Shown in pieces: positions 41,931 to 52,001 of a DNA stretch of 64,000 nucleotides. Made by a program: the position numbers and the translations under genes. The DNA comes from Noviherbaspirillum cavernae. Lineage in GTDB: Bacteria > Pseudomonadota > Gammaproteobacteria > Burkholderiales > Burkholderiaceae_D. The stretch covers positions 663,116-727,115 of the forward strand of contig NZ_QYUN01000003.1 in the NCBI RefSeq assembly GCF_003590875.1, given 5' to 3'. The notes beneath the pieces are model-generated. The model worked only from the letters and a program-made list of their open reading frames with translations, had not been told where the DNA came from and did not search any database. The stretch's first letter is position 1. The number at the start of each line of letters is the position of its first letter.

Positions 41931-42150
41931 CGATCGGTTACGATCACGCATGATGGCGCAAGGCGCATCATTGCGGCGCACATCCCTGCACCGTAACGAT
42001 GCGTCCTGGCCGTCATGCTTGCTTCCGTCGCCGGTCCTCTCCCGAGGCCATGCATTTTATGCATACACCGGTGCTAACAAAGCATTGGATGAACGTTGAT
42101 ACATTGCTCTAGCATCATGTTCGTCCCGGTTTGTTTAGCGGGAACAAGAC

Positions 42151-42179
42151 TTGCATGCAGTACATGTCCGTACTGTTAT
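42151..42179 (+). promoter_or_regulatory. Predicted promoter and operator of the glutamate-type ABC operon
   Basis: TTGCAT (42151-42156) and TGTTAT (42174-42179) are 17 nt apart. Between them, reaching into the -10, lies a perfect inverted repeat CAGTAC (42158-42163) / GTACTG (42170-42175), well placed for a repressor. The rest of the 41931-42210 gap shows no gene. Confidence 0.4.
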
Positions 42180-42210
42180 TTTTTTGAATGCAGCATTTTC
42201 AGGAGACGTC

Positions 42211-43122
42211 ATGAAATTGACAAAGTTGATCGCGGTATTGCTTGGAGCAGGAATGATCGCCGGAGCGGCGCAGGCGCAGGAAAGCCCGACGCTCAAGAGA
42301 ATCAAGGAAAACGGCACGCTGAATCTGGGTGTGCGCGACTCCTCCATTCCATTCTCGTACATCGATGACAAGCAGCAGTACCAAGGCTACTCGATCGACC
42401 TGTGCATGAAGGTGGCCAACGCGATCCAGAAGCAGCTGGGCATGACGTCGCTGAACATCAAGATGACCCCGGTCACGTCGGCAACCCGCATTCCGCTGAT
42501 CGCCAACGGCACCATCGACCTGAGCTGCGGTTCGGCGACCAACAACCTGGAGCGCCAGAAGCAGGTGTCGTTTGCACCGACCATGTTCATCACCGCTAAC
42601 CGTCTGCTGGCCAAGAAGTCGGCCAACATCAAGTCGCTGGCCGACATGAAGGGCAAGACCATCGTCTCGACTTCCGGCACCTCCAACATCAAGCAGATCA
42701 CGGCATTGAACGCCGAGCGCAACCTCGGCATGAACATCCTGGCGGCCAAGGATCACGCCGAAGCTTTCCTGATGGTCGAAACCGGCCGTGCGGTGGCGTT
42801 CGCGATGGACGACATCCTGCTGGCATCGCTGGCGGCCAGCTCGAAGGCACCGAACGACTACGCGATCACGGATGAAGCGCTGTCGGTCGAGCCATACGCC
42901 ATCATCCAGCGTCGCGACGACCCGGCATTCAAGAAGGTGGTCGATGCCGCGATCTCCAAGGTGTACACCTCCGGCGATGTCGAGGCCATCTACAAGAAAT
43001 GGTTCATGTCGGCGATCCCGCCGAAGGGCATCAACCTGAACGTCCCGATGAGCAAGGAATTGAAGGCGGTTTTCGCGAAGCCGACCGATTCCGGCGATCC
43101 GGCTGCGTACGTGCTGCATTGA
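42211..43122 (+). CDS. gltI: Glutamate/aspartate-type ABC transporter substrate-binding protein
   Basis: 303 residues. Sec signal with cleavage after A-Q-A, then S-P-T-L-K-R-I-K-E-N-G-T-L-N-L-G-V-R and G-Y-S-I-D-L-C-M-K-V-A, typical family 3 solute-binding proteins of the GltI/DEBP kind; T-S-G-T-S-N-I-K contributes to the carboxylate pocket by family analogy. AGGAG precedes the ATG at 42211. A hairpin then separates it from the permease genes. Periplasmic receptor for acidic amino acids, most likely glutamate and aspartate. Confidence 0.92.
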   Translation: MKLTKLIAVLLGAGMIAGAAQAQESPTLKRIKENGTLNLGVRDSSIPFSYIDDKQQYQGYSIDLCMKVANAIQKQLGMTSLNIKMTPVTSATRIPLIANGTIDLSCGSATNNLERQKQVSFAPTMFITANRLLAKKSANIKSLADMKGKTIVSTSGTSNIKQITALNAERNLGMNILAAKDHAEAFLMVETGRAVAFAMDDILLASLAASSKAPNDYAITDEALSVEPYAIIQRRDDPAFKKVVDAAISKVYTSGDVEAIYKKWFMSAIPPKGINLNVPMSKELKAVFAKPTDSGDPAAYVLH

Positions 43123-43144
43123 TTCTGCATAGAGCGTGAATCCG

Positions 43145-43177
43145 AACGGGGGGCGCATGCCTCCCGTTTTATTTTGA
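43145..43177 (+). terminator. Hairpin between gltI and gltJ, partial terminator or mRNA stabiliser
   Basis: AACGGGGGGC (43145-43154) pairs with GCCTCCCGTT (43159-43168) around GCAT, followed by TTATTTTG. Likely to cut transcription partially so that the binding protein exceeds the permease. Confidence 0.65.
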
Positions 43178-43318
43178 GATGGATGGATTGCTGCTTTGCA
43201 CAAAATATCGTGCGAACGGCAGCAGGTTTTTTCGCGGCGGCTGCGGCTGCCAGGCTTATCGAATAACCGATTCGAATAAACGAATCGAACAAACAATTTC
43301 CTACAGAAGCAAGAGAAC

Positions 43319-44071
43319 ATGAATTACAACTGGAACTGGCGGATCTTCTGGGAGGCGTCGCCTGACGGGATGGGGACGTACATGGACACGCTGTGGTCGG
43401 GGCTGATGTGGACGCTGGCGACGGCGCTGTCGGCGTGGATCATGGCGCTGGTGCTGGGCGCGATCGTCGGCACCATCCGCACCATGCCGAACCGGACCGC
43501 GGCGCGCGTGGCCGACGGCTACATCGAGCTGTTCCGCAACATCCCGCTGCTGGTGCAGATGTTCCTGTGGTACTTCGTGATGCCGGAACTGGTGCCCGAG
43601 GCGCTGGGCAACTGGCTCAAGTCGCGTCCGGACGCGGCCTTCGTCACCGCCGTCATCTGCCTCGGCTTCTTCACCTCGTCGCGGGTGGCGGTGCAGGTCT
43701 CGGCCGGCATCAACGCGCTGCCGCGCGGCCAGAAGATGGCCGGCACCGCGCTCGGCCTGACGCTGCCGCAGACCTACCGCCACGTGCTGCTGCCGATGGC
43801 GTTTCGCATCGTCATCCCGCCGCTCACCAGCGAGTTTCTCAACATCATCAAGAACAGCGCGGTGGCGCTCACCATCGGCCTGATGGAACTGACCGCGCGC
43901 GCGCGCTCGATGCAGGAATTCTCGTTCCAGGTGTTCGAGGCCTTCACCGCCGCCACCCTCATCTACATCGTGGTCAACGTGATCGTGGTCAACCTGATGC
44001 GCTTCATCGAGAAGCGGGTCGCCGTGCCCGGCTTCATCACCACCGGCACCGCCGGCGCGGGAGGGCACTGA
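43319..44071 (+). CDS. gltJ: Glutamate/aspartate-type ABC transporter permease GltJ
   Basis: 250 residues with about five membrane helices. The His/Glu/Gln permease signature T-L-W-S-G-L-M-W-T-L and the family I loop Y-I-E-L-F-R-N-I-P-L-L-V-Q-M-F, with the EAA motif M-A-G-T-A-L-G-L-T-L-P-Q-T-Y-R-H, identify it. Codon use here is notably G/C at third positions even for this genome, as in the next two genes. gltK follows after 2 bp. Inner-membrane half of the channel. Confidence 0.92.
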   Translation: MNYNWNWRIFWEASPDGMGTYMDTLWSGLMWTLATALSAWIMALVLGAIVGTIRTMPNRTAARVADGYIELFRNIPLLVQMFLWYFVMPELVPEALGNWLKSRPDAAFVTAVICLGFFTSSRVAVQVSAGINALPRGQKMAGTALGLTLPQTYRHVLLPMAFRIVIPPLTSEFLNIIKNSAVALTIGLMELTARARSMQEFSFQVFEAFTAATLIYIVVNVIVVNLMRFIEKRVAVPGFITTGTAGAGGH

Positions 44072-44073
44072 CC

Positions 44074-44766
44074 ATGTTCGGCAATTTCGACTTCGACGTC
44101 ATCGAGCGCTCCTGGGTCTACCTGTTCCAGACCGGCATGGCCTTCACGCTGGAACTGACCGCGCTGGCCATGATCGGCGGCATCATCCTCGGCACCCTCT
44201 TGGCGATGATGCGCCTGTCCAGCAACCGGCTGATCTCGACGGCGGCCACCACCTACGTCAACCTGATCCGCTCGGTCCCGCTGGTGCTGGTGATCTTCTG
44301 GTTCTACTTCCTCGTGCCCTACATCGGCGCGTGGCTGATCGGCTCAAGCGAACCGGTGCGGGTCGGCGCCTTCACCTCCTCGCTGATCACCTTCATCCTG
44401 TTCGAGGCGGCCTACTACTGCGAGATCATGCGCGCCGGCATCCAGTCGATCCCGCGCGGCCAGGTGTGGGCCGGCTACGCGCTCGGCATGAACTACTGGC
44501 AGACCATGGGCACCATCGTGCTGCCGCAGGCGTTCCGCAACATGATCCCGGTGCTCTTGACGCAGACCATCGTGCTGTTCCAGGACGTCTCGCTGGTGTA
44601 TGTGCTGTCGATCACCGACTTCGTCGGCGCCGCCTCCAAGGTGGCGCAGCGCGACGGCCGGCTGGTCGAGATGTACCTGTTCGTGGCGGTGGTGTACTTC
44701 ATCATCTGCTACGCGCTGTCGTGGCTGGTGCGGCGGCTGCAGCAGCGCGTCGCCATCATCCGATAA
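44074..44766 (+). CDS. gltK: Glutamate/aspartate-type ABC transporter permease GltK
   Basis: 230 residues, about five membrane helices. [19 protein letters not shown] and the EAA loop [12 protein letters not shown] define the GltK group. Starts 2 bp after gltJ with GAGGG as ribosome site. A longer reading in the same frame from 43393 overlaps gltJ and is a shadow. Forms the channel with GltJ. Confidence 0.92.
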   Translation: MFGNFDFDVIERSWVYLFQTGMAFTLELTALAMIGGIILGTLLAMMRLSSNRLISTAATTYVNLIRSVPLVLVIFWFYFLVPYIGAWLIGSSEPVRVGAFTSSLITFILFEAAYYCEIMRAGIQSIPRGQVWAGYALGMNYWQTMGTIVLPQAFRNMIPVLLTQTIVLFQDVSLVYVLSITDFVGAASKVAQRDGRLVEMYLFVAVVYFIICYALSWLVRRLQQRVAIIR

Positions 44767-44816
44767 GCCGCGGCCTACCCGATCCGTGAAACGAACACAG
44801 AATGCAGGAGAGCAAG

Positions 44817-45542
44817 ATGATTGAAATGAAAGACGTGAGCAAGTGGTACGGCAGCTTCCAGGTGCTGACCGACTGCACCACCAGCGTGGCCAAGGGCGAC
44901 GTGGTGGTGGTGTGCGGGCCGTCGGGCTCGGGCAAGTCGACCCTGATCAAGACCGTCAACGGGCTGGAGCCGTTCCAGAAGGGGCAGATCCTGGTCGATA
45001 CCGTGTCGGTGGGCGACCCGAAGACCAACCTGTCGAAGCTGCGCGCGAAGATCGGCATGGTGTTCCAGAACTTCGAGCTGTTCCCGCACCTGTCGATCCG
45101 GCAGAACCTGACGCTGGGCCAGGTCAAGGTGCTCGGACGCAGCGAGGAGGAGGCCACCGAGAAGGGCCTGAAGTACCTCGACCGGGTCGGCCTGCTGTCG
45201 CAGAAGGACAAGTTCCCGGGCCAGCTGTCGGGCGGCCAGCAGCAGCGGGTGGCGATCGCGCGCGCGCTGTCGATGGACCCGATCGCGATGCTGTTCGACG
45301 AGCCGACCTCGGCGCTGGACCCGGAAATGATCAACGAGGTGCTGGACGTGATGGTGGGGCTGGCGCAGGATGGCATGACGATGATGGTGGTGACGCACGA
45401 GATGGGCTTCGCCCGCAAGGTGGCCGACCGCGTGATCTTCATGGACCGCGGCGCCATCGTCGAGGACTGCGCCAAGGACGACTTCTTCGGCGCCCCCCGC
45501 TCCGAACGCGCACGCGACTTCCTCGCCAAGATCATTCACTGA
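44817..45542 (+). CDS. gltL: Glutamate/aspartate-type ABC transporter ATP-binding protein
   Basis: 241 residues. Walker A G34-P-S-G-S-G-K-S-T42, Q-loop F-Q-N-F-E-L-F-P-H, signature L-S-G-G-Q-Q-Q-R and Walker [15 protein letters not shown] are intact. ATG 44817 follows AGGAGAG by 5 nt; an in-frame ATG at 44802 is less likely. Completes the importer begun at 42211, with a clear terminator after it. Confidence 0.94.
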   Translation: MIEMKDVSKWYGSFQVLTDCTTSVAKGDVVVVCGPSGSGKSTLIKTVNGLEPFQKGQILVDTVSVGDPKTNLSKLRAKIGMVFQNFELFPHLSIRQNLTLGQVKVLGRSEEEATEKGLKYLDRVGLLSQKDKFPGQLSGGQQQRVAIARALSMDPIAMLFDEPTSALDPEMINEVLDVMVGLAQDGMTMMVVTHEMGFARKVADRVIFMDRGAIVEDCAKDDFFGAPRSERARDFLAKIIH

Positions 45543-45556
45543 GGCAGCGCGCTACA

Positions 45557-45587
45557 AGGCGCACTGGTTGGTGCGCCTGTTCTTTTT
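45557..45587 (+). terminator. Rho-independent terminator of the gltIJKL operon
   Basis: Perfect 8-bp stem AGGCGCAC / GTGCGCCT with loop TGGTTG, then GTTCTTTTT. Confidence 0.85.
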
Positions 45588-45665
45588 AGTCCATCCATTG
45601 CGCACGACAATGGCATGGATCGGTGATGCGTTTCCGTTTTGCGGCTTGCCTCCGAAAGGACGAAG

Positions 45666-47306
45666 ATGACTGTCAGGTTTCGCTTGATCAGCGTGTTGGC
45701 TTTGCTTGTCGTACTCGCCTGCGGCATCGGGTTTCTCGGGCTCTACGGCATGCAGAAATCCAATGACGGCCTGAAGAGCGTTTATGAAAACAGAACGATC
45801 GCCTTCAACAACCTGAACGCGGTCGAGCAGCTTGTGCAAGGCAGCCATCTGGCCATCGCTTCCGCGCTGCTGGATCCGATGCCGGATCAAGTCAACTCCA
45901 AAACCGCGCAGGTGCAAAAAAACATCGCGGAATCCTCGACGCTGCTGGCGGCCTACATGGCAACGACGTTGTCATCCGAGGAAGCGGCAAGTTCCGCCCG
46001 TTTGAAGGCGGCGCAAGCGAAACTGATCAAGGAAGGTCTGGAGCCCGCACTGGCATCGCTGGCAGTGCTCGACCTCGACGGCACGAACCAGCTGTTGAAG
46101 ACCAGAATCGTTCCACTGTTGCAACCGGTAAACGCTGAACTGCGCGCCTTGCGGAAGTATCAGGTGGAAGGCGCCAGGGACGAATACGAGAAGGCAAGCG
46201 TACGCTACACGTCCATCCGTGCCTTGATGCTGGCGACGATTCTGGTCGCGGGCCTGGCCGCGGCGGCAGCAGGTTATATCCTCATTCGCACGCTCTACAG
46301 GCAGCTGGGCGGGGAGCCGGTTTACTCCAGCGACGTGGTGCGCACGATTGCCTCCGGCGATTTGACGGCGGTCATCGCGGTCAATGGCAATGACCGGCAT
46401 AGCGTGCTGTTTGCGATGAAGACGATGCAGCAGCAGCTGGCAGCCACCGTCGGCAGAATCCGCCGGACCACGGAATTCGTGGCAGCAGGTTCCGGTGCCA
46501 TCGCCGAAGGCAACACGGATCTCGCGACACGCACCGAGCAGCAGGCAGCCGCGCTGACGGAAACCGTGTCTTCCATTTCCAGACTGAACGACACCGTGCA
46601 CGGCAATGCGGAAAGCGCCCGGCAGGCGAGCGAGCTGGCCGGCACCGCGCAGGACAGCGCGACGGAAGGCGGCGAGGTCGTGGCAAAAGTCATCCAGACC
46701 ATGGGTGCGATCGATGCAAGCTCGCGCAAGATCTCCGACATCATCGGCGTCATCGACGGCATTGCATTTCAAACCAATATCCTTGCGCTCAATGCGGCGG
46801 TCGAAGCGGCACGCGCCGGCGAGCAGGGTCGGGGTTTTGCCGTCGTGGCAACCGAGGTCAGGGCGCTTGCGCAACGTTCCGCTGCGGCCGCAAAGGAGAT
46901 CAAGCACCTGATCGACGAATCGGAAAGCAACGTGCAGCACGGCACACGGCTGGTCGACGAGGCCGGCAATGCGATGCAGAACATCCTGCAGTCGATCCGC
47001 AGCGTGAACAGTTTCATTGCAGAGATCGCGCGCGCCAGCGAGCAGCAGATTATCGGCATCGAGAGCGCGGATCGGGCGGTGAAGCAGATGGATCTGGTGA
47101 CCCGGCAGAATGCGGCAATGGTGCAGGAGGCGGCGCAGGCAGCGGAAGGATTGCAGCAGCACGCTGCGGCGCTGGCGCGCGATGTTGCCTATTTCAAGGT
47201 GCATGTAATAGGAGACGAAGGAGACGAGCACGCGTACCCGGAGCACTCCGAGCACGATGCGGCAGAAGCCATGGGGCGCAGGACGCTTGCGTTGCGCAAT
47301 TCCTGA
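45666..47306 (+). CDS. Methyl-accepting chemotaxis protein
   Basis: 546 residues. Membrane helices at about 7-28 and 185-207 bracket a periplasmic four-helix (TarH-like) sensor; a HAMP-like linker follows, then the signalling domain with the hairpin tip [25 protein letters not shown] split around residues 365-390. No C-terminal CheR-docking pentapeptide is apparent. ATG 45666 has AAGGA 5 nt upstream; the frame begins earlier at 45639 without support. Position just after the glutamate-type transporter suggests amino acid taxis, an inference. Confidence 0.93.
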   Translation: MTVRFRLISVLALLVVLACGIGFLGLYGMQKSNDGLKSVYENRTIAFNNLNAVEQLVQGSHLAIASALLDPMPDQVNSKTAQVQKNIAESSTLLAAYMATTLSSEEAASSARLKAAQAKLIKEGLEPALASLAVLDLDGTNQLLKTRIVPLLQPVNAELRALRKYQVEGARDEYEKASVRYTSIRALMLATILVAGLAAAAAGYILIRTLYRQLGGEPVYSSDVVRTIASGDLTAVIAVNGNDRHSVLFAMKTMQQQLAATVGRIRRTTEFVAAGSGAIAEGNTDLATRTEQQAAALTETVSSISRLNDTVHGNAESARQASELAGTAQDSATEGGEVVAKVIQTMGAIDASSRKISDIIGVIDGIAFQTNILALNAAVEAARAGEQGRGFAVVATEVRALAQRSAAAAKEIKHLIDESESNVQHGTRLVDEAGNAMQNILQSIRSVNSFIAEIARASEQQIIGIESADRAVKQMDLVTRQNAAMVQEAAQAAEGLQQHAAALARDVAYFKVHVIGDEGDEHAYPEHSEHDAAEAMGRRTLALRNS

Positions 47307-47493
47307 AATGATCGGGCAAGCTCTTGCGACGCGGACGATCATTTCAAGCTTCCCGGCAGGCCCGACATTTCAGCGCATCGACAATATCGTTTTGGCAACT
47401 GCAATCATGTCAAGGCAACGTCGCTGAATCTCTTCCGAAGTATCTTCATATACACTTCTGCGCTTCATGCCCGGATTTGTTGTGGAGTGCAAA

Positions 47494-48402
47494 ATGAAGA
47501 TGCGTCATGTCGAGGCCTTCCATGCTGTCATGCTGACAGGATCGGTCAGCGCTGCCGCCCGCCTGATGAACGTTACCCAGCCCGCCGTGACCAGGACGCT
47601 GCAGCACGCGGAGCTGCAGCTGGGCTTTCCATTGTTCGACCGCTCGAAGAGCAGACTGGTGCCCACGCGGGAAGCGGTGCTGCTCTACGTCGAGGTCGAC
47701 AAGCTTTTCAAGCAGCTGGGCGCGGTGCAGAAACTGGCCGCCAATCTGAGAACCGGCACTGCTGCGCAGATCAAGGTACTGATGGTGCCGACGCTGGGAC
47801 AGGCCGTGCTGCCGCGCGCGCTGGCGTTGTTCCGTGACGCCAATCCCGATATTCCCGTTGCGGTGCGCATGCTCAATTCGAGCGAGATCGTCACCGCGCT
47901 GTCATTGCGGGAGGCGGACATCGGCTTCGCGTTCGGGCGCGCGCAGCATCCCGCGCTGAGCGAGGAAATCCTGAGCGATGCCGAAGCCTACTGCGTCGCG
48001 CCGAAGGGTACGTTCGCCGATGCAGGCGAAATCAGCTTGCTGGACCTGATCGAAAAGCCGGTCGTGATGCACGACCTCGGCGATCATCTGGGCGCGGTGC
48101 TGCATGAAGTACGGCGCGAGGCCGGCGTGGAACACCCTGCGGGAATCACGGTGCAAACCTATCATGCCGCGCTGGCGCTGGCGCAGCACGGAATCGGCTC
48201 GGCGCTGGTGGATGCCTATACCGCGGCTTCGGCCGATATCAACCGCGTCGATGTGCTGAAGATATCGCCGCCACTCGCGATGCCGATCCGCGTGCTGCGC
48301 GTCGAGGGCGCCGAGATGTCGGTGCAGTTGCGCCGTTTCGTGGAATGCTTCAGGACGGCCGCGAGTGAAGTCGCGTCAAACACGATGAAGCTCCTTCGAT
48401 AG
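47494..48402 (+). CDS. LysR family transcriptional regulator
   Basis: 302 residues. N-terminal winged helix M-R-H-V-E-A-F-H-A-V-M-L-T-G-S-V-S-A-A-A-R-L split by the recognition helix Q-P-A-V-T-R-T-L-Q-H, then a periplasmic-binding-like effector domain. ATG 47494 has GGAG 6 nt upstream. It resembles regulators of amino acid or opine catabolism (G-I-T-V-Q-T-Y-H-A-A-L-A-L), but no target gene is obvious: it stands between an MCP and a convergent LysR gene. Confidence 0.88.
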   Translation: MKMRHVEAFHAVMLTGSVSAAARLMNVTQPAVTRTLQHAELQLGFPLFDRSKSRLVPTREAVLLYVEVDKLFKQLGAVQKLAANLRTGTAAQIKVLMVPTLGQAVLPRALALFRDANPDIPVAVRMLNSSEIVTALSLREADIGFAFGRAQHPALSEEILSDAEAYCVAPKGTFADAGEISLLDLIEKPVVMHDLGDHLGAVLHEVRREAGVEHPAGITVQTYHAALALAQHGIGSALVDAYTAASADINRVDVLKISPPLAMPIRVLRVEGAEMSVQLRRFVECFRTAASEVASNTMKLLR

Positions 48403-48458
48403 GGCGCGATGATTCAGGGCGGAACGCATTCATTCATGAACGCGCGAGTCCGCAATAC

Positions 48459-49352
48459 TCAATGAGCAGGCCGGGTATCCAGAACATCCTGGCACACCTT
48501 CAGCCATGCACCGGCGGCGTGCGATAAATAGCGGCCATTCCATATCTGGGCAACCTGCCATGACACTTCCGGCTCAACGAGGCGAATGGCGTCCAGGCGC
48601 CCGGTCGCAAGGCGGTTAATGAAGGGTTCGGGCAGCAGCGCCACGCCGAGCCCGGCAGATGCCATTGCCACCAGCCAGTCCCACTGGCCGCTTTGCGCGG
48701 CAATCTTCGGCGCAAAGCCGGCCTCGTCAAAAGCCTGGCGCAGTCTGCGGGTCAGCGCGAAATCATCCTTGAGCAAGACCAGCGGCATGTCGTTCAAGGC
48801 CTTGAAAGAGAGCGTGGCGCGACGCCCGGGAAACGTGCCGGCCCGCGCCAGCGCCCAGATCGGGTAGCTCGCGATCGGTGCCGACACCAGGTCCAGATCC
48901 GGATCGGCCGGCAGCACCGTCATGCCGATTTCCAGATCGCCCGTGGCGATCTGGCGTTCGAGGGCCTGACCGGTATCTTCCCGCAAGCTCAGCGTGATAT
49001 CCGGATGACGCTCGCGAAAGGCCTTGAGCACCGGCGTGAACAGCAGATTGATCATGGGCGGAATGCCGATCGTCAGGCTGCCGTGCCGCAAAGCCTGCGT
49101 ATCGCGCACTTCCAGTGTCAACTGACGCATCGTCGCCAGCATTTCCTGACCGCGCTCGAAGACGATGCGGCCGGTGTCCGTCAGCGCCAGTTTGCGTCCA
49201 TTGCGGATCAGCAATTGCGATCCCACTTCGTTTTCCAGCTGACGCACCATCTTGCTGATGGTCGATTGCGTGACATGCAGTGCCTCGGCAGCCTGGGTAA
49301 AGCTGCCAAGCCGGACAGTCTCGACGAAATAGCGGAGAGAGCGAATATCCAC
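48459..49352 (-). CDS. LysR family transcriptional regulator, divergent from CoA transferase gene
   Basis: 297 residues. Helix-turn-helix M-D-I-R-S-L-R-Y-F-V-E-T-V-R-L-G-S-F-T-Q-A-A-E-A-L and S-T-I-S-K-M-V-R-Q-L-E, then an effector domain (L-T-I-G-I-P-P-M-I-N-L-L-F). Its 5' end faces the CoA transferase gene across 135 bp containing a 9-bp inverted repeat, the standard LysR divergent layout, so it probably regulates that gene and itself. Confidence 0.9.
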   Translation of the reverse strand: MDIRSLRYFVETVRLGSFTQAAEALHVTQSTISKMVRQLENEVGSQLLIRNGRKLALTDTGRIVFERGQEMLATMRQLTLEVRDTQALRHGSLTIGIPPMINLLFTPVLKAFRERHPDITLSLREDTGQALERQIATGDLEIGMTVLPADPDLDLVSAPIASYPIWALARAGTFPGRRATLSFKALNDMPLVLLKDDFALTRRLRQAFDEAGFAPKIAAQSGQWDWLVAMASAGLGVALLPEPFINRLATGRLDAIRLVEPEVSWQVAQIWNGRYLSHAAGAWLKVCQDVLDTRPAH

Positions 49353-49434
49353 GGCGCTTTTCCTGAAGGTGGAACATGAAAAATCCGACTGGACATTGCG
49401 ACTTTAATTCATGCGACGCCCGATAGTTGAATTT

Positions 49435-49467
49435 TAAAATGCAGCGGAATAGCAGAAATGCATTTTA
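49435..49467. promoter_or_regulatory. Inverted repeat, probable LysR operator
   Basis: Perfect 9-bp repeat TAAAATGCA (49435-49443) / TGCATTTTA (49459-49467) with a 15-nt centre, in the LysR/CoA transferase divergent region and ending 20 bp before the chosen transferase start. Size and spacing fit LysR-type binding, but it lies close to the start codon, which would suit repression. Confidence 0.5.
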
Positions 49468-49487
49468 GAAATATCGAGACACTTACC

Positions 49488-50981
49488 ATGTACCAAGATC
49501 GTATTCGTCACGCCGGACTCATGAGCAAAGTGATGCCGGCGCAGGAAGCCGCGCAACTTTTCAGGAACGGCATGACCGTCGGCATGAGCGGCTTCACCCG
49601 TGCCGGCGATGCCAAGGCGATGCCAGCCGCATTGGCGGAACGCGCCGGACACGAGCCCTTGCGCCTCACCCTGATCACCGGCGCTTCGCTCGGCAACGGC
49701 AGCGATGGCTTGATGGCCGAGGCCGGTCTGCTGGCGCGCCGCCTGCCGTTCCAGTCCGATGCCACGCTGCGCGGCAAGATCAATGCCGGCGAAGTCATGT
49801 TCATTGACCAGCATCTGTCCGAGACCGCCGAGCACTTGCGCTCGCACAGCATCGCGCCGGTCGATATCGCCGTGATCGAGGCCACCGCCATTGCCGAAGA
49901 CGGCAGCATCGTGCCCACCATGTCGGTCGGTAATTCCGTCACGTTCGTGCAGCAGGCGCGGCAGGTCATCGTCGAAATCAATCTCAGCACGCCGCTGGCG
50001 CTGGAAGGCTTGCATGACATTTACACGCCGGCCGATCGGCCTCTGCGCGCGCCGATCCCGCTGGTCGGTCCGCAGCAGCGCATCGGCACAACGACCATCG
50101 CGATCGACCCGGCGCGCATCGCCGCCATCGTCATTACCGATAGTCCCGACAGCCCCTCGACCAATCTGCCGCCGGACGCCGAAACCGGGGCAATCGCCGG
50201 CCATGTGATCGCGTTTTTCGAAAGCGAAGTCAAGGCAGGGCGCATGAGCGCGGAGCTTCTTCCCTTGCAGGCCGGCATCGGCACCATCGCCAACGCGGTG
50301 CTGCATGGATTGATCGGCTCGCCCTTCAGCAACATGACGATGTTTTCGGAAGTGTTGCAGGACAGCGCCATCGCGTTGCTCGATTCCGGCCAGCTGGCGT
50401 TCGCTTCCGCATCATCGATCACCCTGTCGTCGGCGATGCATGACAAGTTCATGCGCGACATCGAGCACTACCGTTCGAAGATCGTGTTGCGTCCGCAAGA
50501 GATCAGCAATCATCCCGAAATCGTGCGCCGGCTCGGCATCATCGCCCTGAACACGGCGCTGGAATTCGATCTCTACGGCAACGTCAATTCGACGCATGTC
50601 GGCGGCACCCGCATGATGAACGGCATCGGCGGTTCCGGCGACTTTGCGCGCAATGGACATCTGTCGATGTTCATCAGCAAATCGGTGGCGAAGAACGGCG
50701 GCATTTCCAGCGTCGTGCCGATGGTCACGCATGTCGATCATACCGAGCACGATGTCGATATCCTCGTCACGGAATGGGGACTGGCCGACCTGCGCGGCCT
50801 GGCCCCGCGTGAACGGGCGCCGCTGATCATCGAGCGCTGCGCCCATCCCGACTATCGGCCACAGTTGCGCGCCTACTTCGAGGAAGCCTGCCGTGGCGGC
50901 GGCCACACACCGCACGTGCTGGAGAAGGCCCTGTCCTGGCATGTGCGTTATCAGTCCTCGCAAACCATGCTGGCTTCCTGA
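49488..50981 (+). CDS. Acetyl-CoA hydrolase/succinate-type CoA transferase
   Basis: 497 residues. Class I CoA transferase with the catalytic glutamate E288 in M-F-S-E-V-L-Q-D-S and the glycine-rich G-I-G-G-S-G-D-F-A-R-N-G loop. Such enzymes (ScpC, Cat1, AarC) move CoA between succinate, acetate and propionate or hydrolyse acetyl-CoA. ATG 49488 begins M-Y-Q-D-R-I-R-H, the common family start; no strong ribosome site is visible and the frame is open from 49458. Cytoplasmic. Likely under the divergent LysR regulator. Confidence 0.9.
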   Translation: MYQDRIRHAGLMSKVMPAQEAAQLFRNGMTVGMSGFTRAGDAKAMPAALAERAGHEPLRLTLITGASLGNGSDGLMAEAGLLARRLPFQSDATLRGKINAGEVMFIDQHLSETAEHLRSHSIAPVDIAVIEATAIAEDGSIVPTMSVGNSVTFVQQARQVIVEINLSTPLALEGLHDIYTPADRPLRAPIPLVGPQQRIGTTTIAIDPARIAAIVITDSPDSPSTNLPPDAETGAIAGHVIAFFESEVKAGRMSAELLPLQAGIGTIANAVLHGLIGSPFSNMTMFSEVLQDSAIALLDSGQLAFASASSITLSSAMHDKFMRDIEHYRSKIVLRPQEISNHPEIVRRLGIIALNTALEFDLYGNVNSTHVGGTRMMNGIGGSGDFARNGHLSMFISKSVAKNGGISSVVPMVTHVDHTEHDVDILVTEWGLADLRGLAPRERAPLIIERCAHPDYRPQLRAYFEEACRGGGHTPHVLEKALSWHVRYQSSQTMLAS

Positions 50982-51065
50982 TTCCTGAACGGCGCTGTCG
51001 ATCGCTCCGACAATGAGTTTCTGTGTTCCACCGTTGTTGCACATCGCGATGCAAAGGCCCGGTCC

Positions 51066-52001
51066 ATGATCGTCCGTGACCGGCCATCCGGGCTGAGGCT
51101 TTTCCTGACGATGCGCGGATCGATTCTGTCGCGGATCTGGAAGAGCCTGCTGGTGACGACCGTCCTGGCGATCATGGTGACGCTCACCGGTGGCGCGCTG
51201 ATGCACCACAAGATCACGCTGACGGCGATTCCCTTCACCCTGATGGGATTGCCGCTGGCGATCTTCCTCGGCTTTCGCAACAATTCGGCCTATGACCGTT
51301 ACTGGGAAGGGCGCAAGCTGTGGGGCGAGCTGGTCATCCGGAGCCGCAATTTCTCCCGCCAATGCTTGAGCCTGATCGGACCGGCGTCACCGGACAAAGC
51401 CGGTGACGGCGACGTGCCAACGCGCATGATCCACCGTGCCATCGCCTTTGCGCATGCGCTGCGTCACCATCTGCGCGACTCCGATAGCAGCGCCGAACTG
51501 AAGCCCTTGCTGGCGGCGGACGAATGGCGGCAAATCGAAAAAGTGTCCCACAAGCCGCACTTTCTGATGGAGCGCATGGGTGAAGATTTGCGACGTTGCC
51601 TGAACGATGGTCGTGTCGACAGCGTCTTGATGGCGTCGATCGATGCCACGTTGTCGGCGATGGTGGCAGCCGGAGCGGCATGCGAACGGATCAAGAATAC
51701 GCCCGTTCCCTTTTCATACACGCTGCTGTTGCACCGGACCGCCTACCTGTATTGCTTCCTGCTGCCCTTCGGACTGGTGGACACCCTCGGCTTCATGACG
51801 CCGTTCGTCGTTGGCATCGTTGCCTATACGTTTTTCGGACTGGATGCATTGGGCGACGAGATTGAAGAACCGTTCGGTGTGTCCGCCAACGACCTGCCGC
51901 TGGAAGCGATCTGCCGAGGCATTGAAATCAACTTGAGAGAATCGCTTGCAGAGGAGAATATCCCCCGGCCTTTCACGCCGGTGGACTACCATCTCACCTG
52001 A
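51066..52001 (+). CDS. Bestrophin-family (UPF0187) membrane protein
   Basis: 311 residues. Two N-terminal helices (about 24-75), then the family signature F-R-N-N-S-A-Y-D-R-Y-W-E-G-R-K-L-W-G near 75-95, and two helices near 220-265 before D-A-L-G-D-E-I-E-E-P-F-G. Bacterial bestrophins form pentameric ion channels in the inner membrane. No clear ribosome site precedes the ATG. Unrelated in function to its neighbours as far as can be seen. Confidence 0.85.
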   Translation: MIVRDRPSGLRLFLTMRGSILSRIWKSLLVTTVLAIMVTLTGGALMHHKITLTAIPFTLMGLPLAIFLGFRNNSAYDRYWEGRKLWGELVIRSRNFSRQCLSLIGPASPDKAGDGDVPTRMIHRAIAFAHALRHHLRDSDSSAELKPLLAADEWRQIEKVSHKPHFLMERMGEDLRRCLNDGRVDSVLMASIDATLSAMVAAGAACERIKNTPVPFSYTLLLHRTAYLYCFLLPFGLVDTLGFMTPFVVGIVAYTFFGLDALGDEIEEPFGVSANDLPLEAICRGIEINLRESLAEENIPRPFTPVDYHLT

